Assembly (NCBI RefSeq): GCF_001494595.1
Contig: NZ_LN929907.1
Coordinates: 1,555,468-1,619,467 of the forward strand
Origin: Mycobacterium sp. M26
GTDB lineage: Bacteria; Actinomycetota; Actinomycetes; Mycobacteriales; Mycobacteriaceae
Length of the DNA stretch: 64,000 nucleotides
Reading direction: 5' to 3'
Within the stretch, counting starts at the first letter, position 1. Every line of letters begins with the position of its first letter. The notes under the pieces are model-generated. The model was not told the DNA's origin. It ran no database searches and was given only the letters and a program-made list of their open reading frames with translations. Position numbers and translations under genes: made by a program. Below, piece by piece: positions 7,957-17,040 of this stretch.

Positions 7957-10212
7957 TTGGTCTCGATGGAACGATGCGAGATGGAGTCCAAGCGGCGAAG
8001 CGTCATTGAGTTGACGGCACTTCGGCCCCAATCAGCCGAGTCGGCTGCCCGGCTACGCAAGTCGGTGGCGTTGCGGTTGGCTGCGATTGCCGCCGAAGCC
8101 ACCGGAACAGAACTCGAGCTCGGCATGTTCACCAACATGGACGGCATGGTCGACGTCGACATTGTCGTCTCAGGTGGTCAACAAACCGATGCGATCGCCT
8201 CCGAGATCGCCGAGTTAATGCATCCGATTGCCGAGCTGTCGGTTCACGAGTACGAGCATCCGGTGCTATCAGAGTGGCCATTGGTCGCCGACGCCCGACC
8301 GAGGGCACTCGGATTCGCTCCCGATCCGGAGCCGGCACCGCCGACAGTGGCATGGCACGGCGCCGAGGTCCCCACTCCGCAACTGCTGGAGGAGCTCTCG
8401 ACGCTCCCGGGACATGGTCTGCGTATCCGGTTGCTGCCAACATGTCGGCAGCAGGCGCGATGGTCTGCGGAACTAGGCATCGTCACCGCTGGCCAGGCAC
8501 CATCACTGCGGTCACGGTCAATGATCCGGAACCGGTTCCCCGGACTCCAGATCTCGCTGATGAAGGAAGATCGGGCGGCGCGGTTGGTGCTAGATGAGAG
8601 AGGGCTGGCCGATGTGTTTGCCGTGCCAGTGGGCGATGTCGAACCGCTTGCCGGAACCTATGTCGCGCCATCCGCACCGATCCCAGTGACTCCATCGCGC
8701 CGCCCCGCCGCGGGCGGCGTCCGCATCGGACATGCGGTCACCGGCGGCGGTCGGCCGATCTCAGTGGAACTCGAGGCGGAAGAGCGACTCAGGCATATCC
8801 ATGTTCTCGGTCGAACAGGAACAGGGAAATCAACCGTGTTGGCTGGTATGGCTCACGCGATAGCTCAGCGCGGGGAAGGGATGCTCATCATGGATCCCCA
8901 TGGTTCGCTGTGCGACCGGATCCTGGCCGAGTTGCCGGATCATGCAATCGACCGGGTATGGCTGATCAGATGTGGCGACGTCGAGAACCCGGTACCCATC
9001 AACCCGCTGGCCGAGGATGACCCGGTTCGCCGCGATATCGCTATCGCCGACCTGTGCGCGACGTTTCAGTACATCTTCGACCCCAAGGAGACCGGCATTG
9101 TTGGTCCGCGTTTTCACGAACGTGTAGGTATGACGTTGCGTGCGTTGGCCGCCGTGCATGGTGTGCGGGCATCACTGCTCGATGTCCCCATTGCCTCAGA
9201 GAATGAGTTGTTCATGGCTGCAGCGGTTCGGTATTCATCTGACGACAGGCTCAAATCATGGTGGAAGGTCAACGGTTTGGCCAAGAGGTCCAACGAGTTC
9301 GGTGAAGTGCTGGCCTGGGTGAACTCAAAGTTCGAACGCTTCTCCAACACTGCCGCGCTTCGTGCAGTTCTCGGATCCGGTTGTAACGCTATGGATTTCA
9401 CTCAAGCCATGGATGATGATCGCATTATTCTCGTAGACCTGTCTAAGGCCGAACTCGGTGAGCAAGCAAGTTGTCTGCTCGGCTACCTATACCTTGGGAG
9501 GGTGTGGGCCGCCGCCCTCCGCCGCCGGCGCGATCGCCCGTTCACCGTGATGGTAGACGAGGCGCACACAGTGATCTCCGGGTCCCTGGCGAACATGCTG
9601 TCAGAGGGTAGGAAGTTCGGTCTCTCGGTTGTTCTGGCCCATCAGTTCCTCGACCAGCTCGACAGCAATCTGCGGCCCGCCGTGGATGGAAATGTCGCCA
9701 CGACAATCGCTTTCCGTAGTGCAGTGTCGGACGCGGTCGAGCTGCAGCGTCGGTTCGCTGGCCTCATTGACGCGTCGGTGCTTGTGACACAGCCAGATCT
9801 GTCGGCGACCATCATGCGTACCGCCAGTTGTGACATTAGCCGACCGCATACGCTCGTTGTCGACCATAACGACTTTGCAGATGCCCTCGACGGTGCCGCA
9901 CTTGCCACTCGCCTAGACGAGATCATGGGCCGCACGATGGAGGCATTGGTTAACCCATATCGCGATCTGACCCAAGCCGCCACGGCGGGCGTTTCCAACG
10001 TCACTGCGCTACCGCTGCCCTTAGAAGCCGTGGCAAGCGACGTGAATTCTCCGGCGAAGGCGCCTAAGGCAAAGAAGACGCCGGCTGCCGGCCGATCAGC
10101 CTCTTTTCTTGACCAGTGGTTGGCCGAGCGAGCGGCCAGCGGGTCCAGCCGGCCGACTGGGCACCACGGTGGCAGTACGGATGGCGAAACCGCGTTGGGC
10201 GGCGACAACTAA
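7957..10212 (+). CDS. VirD4/TraD/HerA-like P-loop ATPase
   Basis: The 751-residue protein has a Walker A motif GRTGTGKST near residue 286 followed by the characteristic IMDPHGSLCDRIL strand, and a Walker B motif MVDEAH near residue 531 followed by SEGRKFGLSVVLAHQ, as in the TraG/VirD4 coupling proteins and HerA-type DNA translocases. No transmembrane segment is present at the N-terminus, unlike classic VirD4. The C-terminal 90 residues are low complexity. No relaxase, type IV secretion or conjugation gene lies nearby, so it is probably a stand-alone ATPase of a local system, not a transfer coupling protein. The start is a TTG 10 bases after GGAGGG; an ATG at 7966 is the alternative. It heads a three-gene operon. 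Confidence 0.85.
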   Translation: MVSMERCEMESKRRSVIELTALRPQSAESAARLRKSVALRLAAIAAEATGTELELGMFTNMDGMVDVDIVVSGGQQTDAIASEIAELMHPIAELSVHEYEHPVLSEWPLVADARPRALGFAPDPEPAPPTVAWHGAEVPTPQLLEELSTLPGHGLRIRLLPTCRQQARWSAELGIVTAGQAPSLRSRSMIRNRFPGLQISLMKEDRAARLVLDERGLADVFAVPVGDVEPLAGTYVAPSAPIPVTPSRRPAAGGVRIGHAVTGGGRPISVELEAEERLRHIHVLGRTGTGKSTVLAGMAHAIAQRGEGMLIMDPHGSLCDRILAELPDHAIDRVWLIRCGDVENPVPINPLAEDDPVRRDIAIADLCATFQYIFDPKETGIVGPRFHERVGMTLRALAAVHGVRASLLDVPIASENELFMAAAVRYSSDDRLKSWWKVNGLAKRSNEFGEVLAWVNSKFERFSNTAALRAVLGSGCNAMDFTQAMDDDRIILVDLSKAELGEQASCLLGYLYLGRVWAAALRRRRDRPFTVMVDEAHTVISGSLANMLSEGRKFGLSVVLAHQFLDQLDSNLRPAVDGNVATTIAFRSAVSDAVELQRRFAGLIDASVLVTQPDLSATIMRTASCDISRPHTLVVDHNDFADALDGAALATRLDEIMGRTMEALVNPYRDLTQAATAGVSNVTALPLPLEAVASDVNSPAKAPKAKKTPAAGRSASFLDQWLAERAASGSSRPTGHHGGSTDGETALGGDN

Positions 10213-10266
10213 TCGTTCTGCCTCACACAATCATGGTGGCCGCCGTCAAAGACCTCCCCCAAGTTG

Positions 10267-11796
10267 ATGGCTCTGGACGTTAACCTGGGAGCATCTGGCA
10301 AAGCGAAGGACGGCGAATTGGTTGACGCGGCATTCGGAATGGATCTGCGTGATATGGCTCGTTCATTGTCGCAGTACAAGCGCGGCGTTTTGACGACCGA
10401 CGAACTCTGCGATCAAGCCGTCGTCTGTGAGCTCTACCCGTTCGACACCAGATTGGATGACGGCGAGAGGGTTACGACCACCGCTGAACTGTACCGGTGG
10501 CTGCTGGACAGCGAAGCGTTCGACCATTGGGGTGACGGCCCGTGGAGCCGAGAGCAAGCCGCCGCAGAAGTGCTCGTGGCGATGGTACTCAACACACAGA
10601 TCTACAGGATCGGCGATCTACAACTTCCGCGCCACCCCGGCGCCGATCCGGGATTGGCGCGGGCCTTCTGTGGCCATTGGGCAGAGCAGTTGGTCGATTT
10701 CATCCAGGCCTCGCCCGGCGATCTTCGGACGGACCGGGTCGGGATGGCTGCCGCACGTGGCATCGATCATCTATTGCCCACGCCGCTGCTCTACGAAACT
10801 CTGTCGATCTCCGCCGAAGGGCCTGGCGATGAGTTCCCCCATAAACTGCGCATCGCCACGACATTGGTGCACCGGTTTGTCGACAAGGGTGATCATGCCC
10901 GGGCGCTGACATTCGCATCTGGCTTCGGTACTGATGCTCGCCGGCTTCTGCTGGAGATGGCGCGAGGGCTGCACGCCGACTCAGGGCGCTGGCCGGAATT
11001 GATGGCAGCCCTCGAGGCGCACCGCGACCAGATTCTGGCTGACGGTGATGACACTGCCGTGATGTATGCGGCGGCCAACGCCGCGGCCGGCGGGCATGCT
11101 GCCATCGCTCGGTCATTGCTCGGTATGGCCCAACTCGACACCGCGGTCCCTCCCCGCGATACCGACGACAACTACGTCCGGGCATGGAATCTCAGGGGCA
11201 GGTTGCACGTCGAGCTGCATGCTCTCGCATCGGTCATCCATTATGCGCTCGGGGATCGCGACGAAGCGGTGCGCAGTGCGCAGGTCTGTGCGCATCTTTC
11301 TTCCCGGTGGGCGGCCGGAGCGGACCGGTATGAGGTCGACTCGTGGTACCTACCGAAGGCGGCGGCGTGGATTCTGGCTACCGCGGAGCCAGATCCCGCT
11401 TCACGCGTGCTGATGCTCAAGCGTGGCTACGACAAGTACGAGTTCCGCGGACCACTCGAAGCCCGCTGTGCTTTGATGGCGGCCGATGCGTACATTGCTC
11501 TTGATCAGCCCGAGCTGGCGGCTTACTTCCTGGCCCAGGCCATCGATCACGTTGGCTTCCGATTAATCAGTGATCACTTCCCCTGTCCAATGGAATGGGA
11601 TCGAGTTCGCGGTCTTCTCGAGGTATCGCGAGTGTCGGCGGATGAACTGACTGCAGCCGCAGCGGGACTTCGTCGTCTCGGTTATCTTCCAGAGCCCGAA
11701 ACCGGCCAGTGCTTTTGGTGGATCGACGAGAAGTGGTACCGGCAGCTGTGGTCGGATGATCCTGGCCTGGTCACGCCGAAGCCGAAACGAGTGTGA
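10267..11796 (+). CDS. unknown helical-repeat protein, partner of the VirD4-like ATPase
   Basis: The 509-residue product is predicted to be almost all alpha-helical, with repeated Ala/Leu-rich helix pairs between about residues 190 and 430 that look like TPR-type repeats (for example ARALTFASG, AAIARSLLG, ELAAYFLAQAI). The C-terminus is rich in aromatic residues (FWWIDEKWY). No catalytic motif was recognised. The gene starts 54 bases after the ATPase gene and overlaps the next by 3 bases (GTGA), so all three are co-transcribed. A scaffold or substrate-binding role is inferred from fold only. Confidence 0.8.
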   Translation: MALDVNLGASGKAKDGELVDAAFGMDLRDMARSLSQYKRGVLTTDELCDQAVVCELYPFDTRLDDGERVTTTAELYRWLLDSEAFDHWGDGPWSREQAAAEVLVAMVLNTQIYRIGDLQLPRHPGADPGLARAFCGHWAEQLVDFIQASPGDLRTDRVGMAAARGIDHLLPTPLLYETLSISAEGPGDEFPHKLRIATTLVHRFVDKGDHARALTFASGFGTDARRLLLEMARGLHADSGRWPELMAALEAHRDQILADGDDTAVMYAAANAAAGGHAAIARSLLGMAQLDTAVPPRDTDDNYVRAWNLRGRLHVELHALASVIHYALGDRDEAVRSAQVCAHLSSRWAAGADRYEVDSWYLPKAAAWILATAEPDPASRVLMLKRGYDKYEFRGPLEARCALMAADAYIALDQPELAAYFLAQAIDHVGFRLISDHFPCPMEWDRVRGLLEVSRVSADELTAAAAGLRRLGYLPEPETGQCFWWIDEKWYRQLWSDDPGLVTPKPKRV

Positions 11797-12506
11797 CGAC
11801 AATGGATCCCGTCTTCGCGTCCGTGGACCAGTTCGTTCGGCGCCGCAAGGAACTCGCGAACGGGGACACCGATCCCCTCCTGATCGTGATTCGCGGGGAT
11901 CGGCTCACTGCGTTGGTTGAATCCACCGATGTCTCAGGGTTGCTCGCACAGTCGGAGTTGGCCGCCCGTGGCTATGACGCTGACTTCCTGGCTCTGACGT
12001 TCGAGGGAGTTGTTCCCGTCGCGGACGTGAATCCGCTGACCGGGCAGCCCTGGGAGCGCGGCGAGGCTGACGCGGTACGCCTGCAGCATGATGGGATATC
12101 CAGAGGATGGGTGGAGGAGATCGTGGTTGTGGCGATAGTTGGCCGCGCTGGCGAGTCATGCACGACCACCTACTCGATCACGGCAGTCGAAGACGGGTTG
12201 TCGTGGGATTCGGAACGCTTCGGAAGCCGGCCCGTTGGCGTCGAATCATACCTTCAACAGGCACTTGCTGCGCCGCCGCTCGATTCGGCCGAGGTACGGG
12301 ATCCGGGCGCTGATTTCGTGGCGTCCGACGATGCGCCGTTCCTAACACCTGAGGCTGGCCGATTGTCCTTGGATATCGGATGCACTCGAATTATCGATCG
12401 CCGGCTCGAGTACGGGGTAGCAGCATTGATCGCTCATGATGACCGCGAAGCTGCCACATTCGCCTCCGAAGGCCTGATGGACTGGCAGGTGTTGCGCTAC
12501 AGGTGA
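11793..12506 (+). CDS. hypothetical protein, third gene of the VirD4-like operon
   Basis: The 237-residue soluble product starts at GTG 11793, overlapping the preceding stop as GTGA, with an ATG three codons in as an alternative. It contains predicted beta-strands and an acidic middle region, no transmembrane segment and no motif that I recognise. Conservation of tight coupling with the two upstream genes suggests one functional unit. It ends 26 bases from the convergent VWA gene, with no hairpin terminator visible between them. Confidence 0.75.
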   Translation: MTTMDPVFASVDQFVRRRKELANGDTDPLLIVIRGDRLTALVESTDVSGLLAQSELAARGYDADFLALTFEGVVPVADVNPLTGQPWERGEADAVRLQHDGISRGWVEEIVVVAIVGRAGESCTTTYSITAVEDGLSWDSERFGSRPVGVESYLQQALAAPPLDSAEVRDPGADFVASDDAPFLTPEAGRLSLDIGCTRIIDRRLEYGVAALIAHDDREAATFASEGLMDWQVLRYR

Positions 12507-12532
12507 TTCCGTTTGTCGGGTTTTCGGCGGGC

Positions 12533-13798
12533 TCACATGCGTGCCCACTTGTCGTCGACTACGCACTCCACACGGGTGACCCACTTCGGCGTGGGAGGCA
12601 AGTCGAAGCCACGGCGCCCAAGGATGGCGGCGATGACGGCGGCTCCCGGTGGCGGGCCACTTGGCCAGGGCGTGTCGCCGTCAGTGAAGCAGATCACGAC
12701 ATCCGGGCGAGGGCGTTCGTCTTGAACACCGCCGAATCCAAGGCGCATGTCAGTACCGCCGGCACCGACGAGCTTGGCGTCCTTGGCATTCCGTATCCTC
12801 TGGGCGGTGTGTATGGCGGCGTCGACGGAGTAGATGGTCATCTGAGCTCCCGGTACTCCGAGCGCCATCAAGGCGCCATCGACCTCACCAAGTGCGCGAG
12901 CCAGCAGGGTGTCGTCGACGCTGCCGGACGTGTCGACGATGATCGAGACCCGAGGTACCGGCCTGTGCTGACCCGGCAGCACGACGCCGGGAAGCGCGTT
13001 GGAGCGGCGTGAGGGTTTGGTATAGGTGTACTCCCCGCGCCCGGCCGCCCAGCCGAAGGCTCGACGGACTGCTGCGGATAGCAATGGTTCCCAGGGGATT
13101 TCAGGCTCCAATGTCCTTTTGACCCAACGCAGGGCGTCGCCGGGCGTGGCGCCTCGACTAGCGGTATGCCCTTCGTATTCGATTGCAACCCGTCGGCGGA
13201 TTTCGGTGGCGTCGTGTTTGGAGACTGTGCCGATGTCGGCGTCTGGACCGAATTCATTGGGACGGCGCAGCCCGTCAGCGCCGCTCCCGCAACCGTCCCT
13301 CGGCCCCCATGTGCCATCGCCATCGGCGCATGGGGGAGGCAATCGTGAGATGAGTGCGAAGTATTCTTCCGCAGAGCACGCATCTGGCAGTTTCAAGCTC
13401 CTAGCAGTCGGCAACTGCGGGGGCTTCAACTTGTCGAGGAGAAGAGTGTGGGAGATGGCGATGTCGGCTGCCCTTTCCCATGCGGAGGCAGTGGTGCGGT
13501 CGACGTGTTGGATTCTTGCGCGTTCCGCGTGTTCCGATAGCAGATGCCATGTCACGTGCGTGAGTTCCGCGCCGATCTCGGCAACGCTGGCGGAGTCAAA
13601 CCATTCCTCGTTGATGTAAATGCGCCACCACTCGTCGCAGGTCAGCCGTTCGACCTCATCGTCGACAATCGGGATCAATGCGTAGATCGCCTGGGAGAGG
13701 TACACAAGGTCGCGAGGCGCGTCGGGTCGCCCGGCCGCGGTTGGCGGCGGCGAGCTGATCAGCCACAGCTTCGCAGCAGCGAGCTTGTGGTGGTCCAT
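12533..13798 (-). CDS. VWA / putative metallopeptidase-domain protein (DUF2201-like)
   Basis: The 421-residue product matches the architecture of the VWA-like proteins encoded next to MoxR ATPases. Residues about 20-150 resemble a zinc-metallopeptidase-like helical domain with a histidine-rich stretch (LTHVTWHLLSEHAE near residue 78) where family members carry a metal site. Residues about 280-420 form a VWA fold with the MIDAS-type sequence VDTSGS near residue 288 and a later ICFTDGD strand. The stop of the MoxR gene lies one base before this ATG, so the pair is coupled. MoxR-VWA pairs act as chaperone-like complexes that remodel or insert cofactors into partner proteins; the partner here is unknown. 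Confidence 0.87.
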   Translation of the reverse strand: MDHHKLAAAKLWLISSPPPTAAGRPDAPRDLVYLSQAIYALIPIVDDEVERLTCDEWWRIYINEEWFDSASVAEIGAELTHVTWHLLSEHAERARIQHVDRTTASAWERAADIAISHTLLLDKLKPPQLPTARSLKLPDACSAEEYFALISRLPPPCADGDGTWGPRDGCGSGADGLRRPNEFGPDADIGTVSKHDATEIRRRVAIEYEGHTASRGATPGDALRWVKRTLEPEIPWEPLLSAAVRRAFGWAAGRGEYTYTKPSRRSNALPGVVLPGQHRPVPRVSIIVDTSGSVDDTLLARALGEVDGALMALGVPGAQMTIYSVDAAIHTAQRIRNAKDAKLVGAGGTDMRLGFGGVQDERPRPDVVICFTDGDTPWPSGPPPGAAVIAAILGRRGFDLPPTPKWVTRVECVVDDKWARM

Positions 13799-13799
13799 C

Positions 13800-14930
13800 T
13801 CAACGAGCCTTCGGGAGTAGACCGGCCAGCGCCAGCGCTGGTGCGAAGACCTTGATTGACGAGGGAACAGCTGTGCCGTTGGGCCGAGTATCGGGCCGCA
13901 TCAGAGCGCGTACGACCGGGACGGCTGGGTCAAGGCTCACATTGGCGGCGGCCCGCGCGCAGATGTCGATCGCTGTCTCCCAGCGAAGAGCTGAAGGCTG
14001 CCGCGAATACGCACCGAGGACCGCCTGCAGTGTGACGAACACGCGGTCGGCGCGCATGCCTTTGAAGTCGACTGACGAGGGGTCTGCGAACAGGGCCTCG
14101 GGGTCGGGCAGGTCCTGGATGTTTGCCCACGTGAGGTATTCGTGGGCGGCCGGCGCGCCGACACAACCGGACACCAGAAGGCGGCGCACGTCGGCATTGG
14201 CTCCCACAGCTCGCGCGAACGCGGAGAGCCTGGCGGCGTAGTCCCAAGTGCGTGGAGTTGGGAACGCGCGCCCACGGTCTTCGGCGTTCTTTGGTGTCAC
14301 GCTGAGCTGAGACTCGCGCGCCCGCAAGAACCCCGAGATCAGCACGAGCTCTTCCTGAAGCTTGCTCGGGTATGTGGGGGGATCTTGGTAAACCGGCATG
14401 GCGGGCCACTTTCCGGTGACGAGCCCCTCCGAGTAAACCTCGAATGGCATAGCCCAATCTAGGTGCACGAAGCGACTAGCCGTCGGCGCTGCGAGTTCCC
14501 ACCCCGCGGCAGCCACATCGGAAGGGTTGGCGGCGGCGACGAACGATACGGTCTTCGGCAGTTGGACGGAGCCCACTTCATAGTGGGTGAGAGGTCTCAA
14601 CGCGGCCGCCTGCAGCGACGGTGGCGCGGTGCTGAACTCGTCGAAGAAGGCGATGGAGGGGCCAGCGTACTCGGCCAGTCGCTTCGCCCAGGCGGGCGGT
14701 GCCAGACTCACCGAGCCGGCACTAATGATCGGCAGGCCGGCGAAATCGGAGGGCTCGCTGTGGGTGATGATCACCGTTTCGACGTGCCAGCCCATCTGGG
14801 CAGCGGATTCGACTACAGCGGTTTTACCCTCCCCTGGGTTACCCCACAACAGCACGGGGATACGTGCCGACACGCAGATTCCCAACGCTTGCAAGGCATT
14901 CTCGTACTCGCTCCTGGTGCGGATGGTCAT
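13800..14930 (-). CDS. MoxR-family AAA+ ATPase
   Basis: The 376-residue protein has Walker A GNPGEGKT near residue 31, a Walker-B-like strand AFFDEFSTAP near residue 97 and the downstream sensor asparagine in FVAAANPSD, typical of MoxR/RavA-type ATPases. The arginine-rich C-terminal lid region is present. It sits between an unknown protein upstream and the VWA protein downstream, spaced 19 bases and 1 base respectively. It should use ATP to remodel a target together with the VWA protein. The three genes appear to share one promoter region upstream of 16290 that carries a LexA-box-like sequence. Confidence 0.9.
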   Translation of the reverse strand: MTIRTRSEYENALQALGICVSARIPVLLWGNPGEGKTAVVESAAQMGWHVETVIITHSEPSDFAGLPIISAGSVSLAPPAWAKRLAEYAGPSIAFFDEFSTAPPSLQAAALRPLTHYEVGSVQLPKTVSFVAAANPSDVAAAGWELAAPTASRFVHLDWAMPFEVYSEGLVTGKWPAMPVYQDPPTYPSKLQEELVLISGFLRARESQLSVTPKNAEDRGRAFPTPRTWDYAARLSAFARAVGANADVRRLLVSGCVGAPAAHEYLTWANIQDLPDPEALFADPSSVDFKGMRADRVFVTLQAVLGAYSRQPSALRWETAIDICARAAANVSLDPAVPVVRALMRPDTRPNGTAVPSSIKVFAPALALAGLLPKAR

Positions 14931-14949
14931 GCCCCGTCCCTTTCTGTGA

Positions 14950-16290
14950 TCACGCCGTCTGCTCGTAGCTTGTGGTGTAGGTGTCGAGGTCGTCGATAGT
15001 GCGCACCCCGTGTTTGAGTGCCCTGAGGACCTCTGGACGGTTTCCCAGGATCTCCAACATCAGCGCCAGTTCGGTCCGGCCTGGGCGGTCGTCCAGCGTC
15101 CGTGATTCGTGGTTCACCTGCTCGCACAACTCGTCGATCGCCCTGACCGATGGCGTAGGTGCGTCAATGCGGTGCCGTGCGAGCGCGCGAAAATGCTCAC
15201 CGGTGAGCTTGCAACCCGCGTTGCCCCACCTCACTAATTGGAGCGCCACTGAGTTGATCGGCCAGCCAGTCAAAGCCGCGACCTCGTGCACGTACTCCGC
15301 AGCGATCCCGCCGCTGATCGCTTTCAGGACGTCGGCTCTGCTTATTCCGAACTGTAGCCACGCACCGCACTGTTGCGGACTTGCCAGCTTCTGCGGCTCA
15401 TCAAGCCACGCCAGCCACGCTGCGGCGTCGGGGTCGGGTTGGTGAGCCAGGGTATCGGTCACCCATTGACGATTCGTGTTGCCGTAGACCAAGCCCAAGT
15501 AGAAGCGGATCGGTAGTGGATCGTCGACAACTGACGCTACGGCTGCCAGGTTCGGGATCTCGTCGATGTGTATCCCGGCCTGCCAGAGCTCGTCGACGCC
15601 GCCGGGCTCCCGGACGAGCCGTTCGGTGCGTTGACAGACCTTCGGAGTGCTTTCCCAACGCCCCCAGGTGGCCGCGGCCGCGTCGAGGAACATCTCGATG
15701 TCGTTGACGGGCACCCGGTGCTTTCTGGCCAGGTGACCGGGTGACCGCGTATGCCGGGCTGCGATGGCGGCACTCCTGAACTGCTTGCCACGGCAACATC
15801 CAGCGATGGAATAGCCTTTGGCCAACAGCCAGCTAGAGCCCCGCCCGATGCTCAGCGGGACACGCTCTGAACGGACGAGGATGCTGAGCGAAGCCTGGAA
15901 CGCCTTGACGGTGCGTTCGATGTGCGTCACGCACGATTCGTAGCTGCCGAACGCCTCAGCGATACGCTCCGCTTCCTCATCGTGCGGTGTTGTGACGGTC
16001 CAGTCGGGATCGACGGTCACCTCATGTTTCGCACCTCTCGGGCCTGTCGTGCCGTTGAGGCACTCCATCCGTAGTACGAGGGGTTGGCCACCGGGACCCG
16101 GTCCAATACGTGTAATCAGTGGCCTCCAGTGTTTAGCGACGGAATACCGCGGTTGAAGGCTTGTCCAAATCCAACTGGGTGTCGGGAGCACTGACATCGA
16201 GTCGCTCGCAGGCTGCGCGGAGGTCGATCGCCAGCCACCGGAGTTCGCATCCCCGATGTCCTCCCTTCCGGCGGGATTGATGTGATGCAA
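14950..16290 (-). CDS. unknown protein heading the MoxR-VWA operon
   Basis: The open frame codes for up to 446 residues. The first 31 look unlike protein-coding sequence, so translation may start at ATG 16197 (415 residues); a TTG at 16290 is the outermost start. A strong GGAAGGGAGG sequence at about 16258-16267 is followed by an out-of-frame ATG, so start or frame near the 5' end is uncertain. The N-terminal part has short beta-strands, the middle has CCRG and IARHTRSPGHLARKH segments that resemble a helix-turn-helix-like helical region, and the rest is helical with several Trp residues. No family was recognised. Its position directly before moxR suggests it is the dedicated client or adaptor of the MoxR-VWA pair. 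Confidence 0.72.
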   Translation of the reverse strand: MHHINPAGREDIGDANSGGWRSTSAQPASDSMSVLPTPSWIWTSLQPRYSVAKHWRPLITRIGPGPGGQPLVLRMECLNGTTGPRGAKHEVTVDPDWTVTTPHDEEAERIAEAFGSYESCVTHIERTVKAFQASLSILVRSERVPLSIGRGSSWLLAKGYSIAGCCRGKQFRSAAIAARHTRSPGHLARKHRVPVNDIEMFLDAAAATWGRWESTPKVCQRTERLVREPGGVDELWQAGIHIDEIPNLAAVASVVDDPLPIRFYLGLVYGNTNRQWVTDTLAHQPDPDAAAWLAWLDEPQKLASPQQCGAWLQFGISRADVLKAISGGIAAEYVHEVAALTGWPINSVALQLVRWGNAGCKLTGEHFRALARHRIDAPTPSVRAIDELCEQVNHESRTLDDRPGRTELALMLEILGNRPEVLRALKHGVRTIDDLDTYTTSYEQTA

Positions 16291-16302
16291 AGACGCCTTT
16301 AA

Positions 16303-16318
16303 TCGTACATTTGTTCGA
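16303..16318 (-). promoter_or_regulatory. LexA (SOS) box-like sequence
   Basis: The sequence TCGTACATTTGTTCGA matches the mycobacterial LexA consensus TCGAAC-N4-GTTCGA at 11 of the 12 half-site positions. It lies 13 bases upstream of the outermost start of the MoxR-VWA operon, where promoter elements are expected. If real, it places the operon under DNA-damage control. Confidence 0.5.
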
Positions 16319-16421
16319 TGCCGGGGGGTGTCGGTCGAACGGATTACTTCGACGTCATGGTCTGGGTCCCGCGGTCGGCGGGTGGCGGAAACTCTGGCGC
16401 CACCCGCCGCAGCAGGAACGC

Positions 16422-16736
16422 TCAGTTCGCCTGGTGGAGGCGGCTGAGCAGGACGGCTAAGCCGACCTCCTCGCGACTCCCGCCTCGGGTTCGTACCGTG
16501 CTGGAGTCGGAGATGCGAACCCTCATCGGCGAGGGCCGGCGTGAAGGCTTGAGGTCGGCCTTAGCCGGTGGCGGAAGGTGGCTCACTAACCTGCGCCGCG
16601 AAACCCCGGCGGCTCGAGCGGCCAAGGCGACCCAGTGGGCGCAAGGCCCGCACCCGCAGCGCTTGCCGCCCGTCGCCGAGTGCAACCTGCCCTCGAGTTG
16701 CCCGAGGGCGAAGGCTATCCGGTTGTCTTCCAACAT
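16422..16736 (-). CDS. small Cys/Arg-rich protein
   Basis: The frame from ATG 16736 encodes about 104 residues. AGGAG lies 5 bases upstream, which supports this start over more distal codons. The N-terminal 25 residues are helical and acidic, followed by a compact cysteine motif CGCGPC and then a basic, Ser/Arg/Pro-rich tail. The cysteine motif could bind a metal or form disulphides. No family was recognised. It is oriented like the MoxR operon and ends about 100 bases before the LexA-like site. A longer plus-strand frame overlaps it but lacks a ribosome-binding site. Confidence 0.5.
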   Translation of the reverse strand: MLEDNRIAFALGQLEGRLHSATGGKRCGCGPCAHWVALAARAAGVSRRRLVSHLPPPAKADLKPSRRPSPMRVRISDSSTVRTRGGSREEVGLAVLLSRLHQAN

Positions 16737-17040
16737 ATTTGCTCCTGCCTGTAGATACACGTCACCTGTTTGACGTGTCATCAGGGCAGAAACCGGTCGA
16801 AGGTGAAAGTGGCCGGTGCAGCGTACTCGGATGGCTACCGATTCCGCGCTTATGAGGCTAATTGGATGTCCAAGGGTTCTATTGTCTTGAGGCAATGCCG
16901 ATTAACGACCAGTATTCGCCCATGGTGCTGGAAGACAATTGCTCGTCCCGCCGGGAGCCACGTGCGCCCTCTCCGCAGACATCACTGATCTGGATTTCCT
17001 ATGATCGTCCGGTCCGAGTTTCCAGCTGAGGGGTGAAGCT
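16737..17040. other. divergent intergenic region without a recognised gene
   Basis: These 304 bases separate the small Cys/Arg-rich gene (minus) from the membrane-protein gene (plus) and should contain both promoters. AGGAG near 16742-16746 on the minus strand and GAGGGGTGAAG just before 17041 on the plus strand are the two ribosome-binding sites. No RNA gene, repeat or hairpin terminator was seen. Confidence 0.45.

Noticed and set aside
7957..10212. Conjugative transfer module
   Set aside because: Only the coupling-type ATPase is present; no relaxase, origin of transfer or type IV secretion genes were found.
16318..16773. Plus-strand frame overlapping the small Cys/Arg-rich gene
   Set aside because: No ribosome-binding site at its start and the translation is low-complexity; the opposite strand has AGGAG at the right distance and a compact Cys motif.
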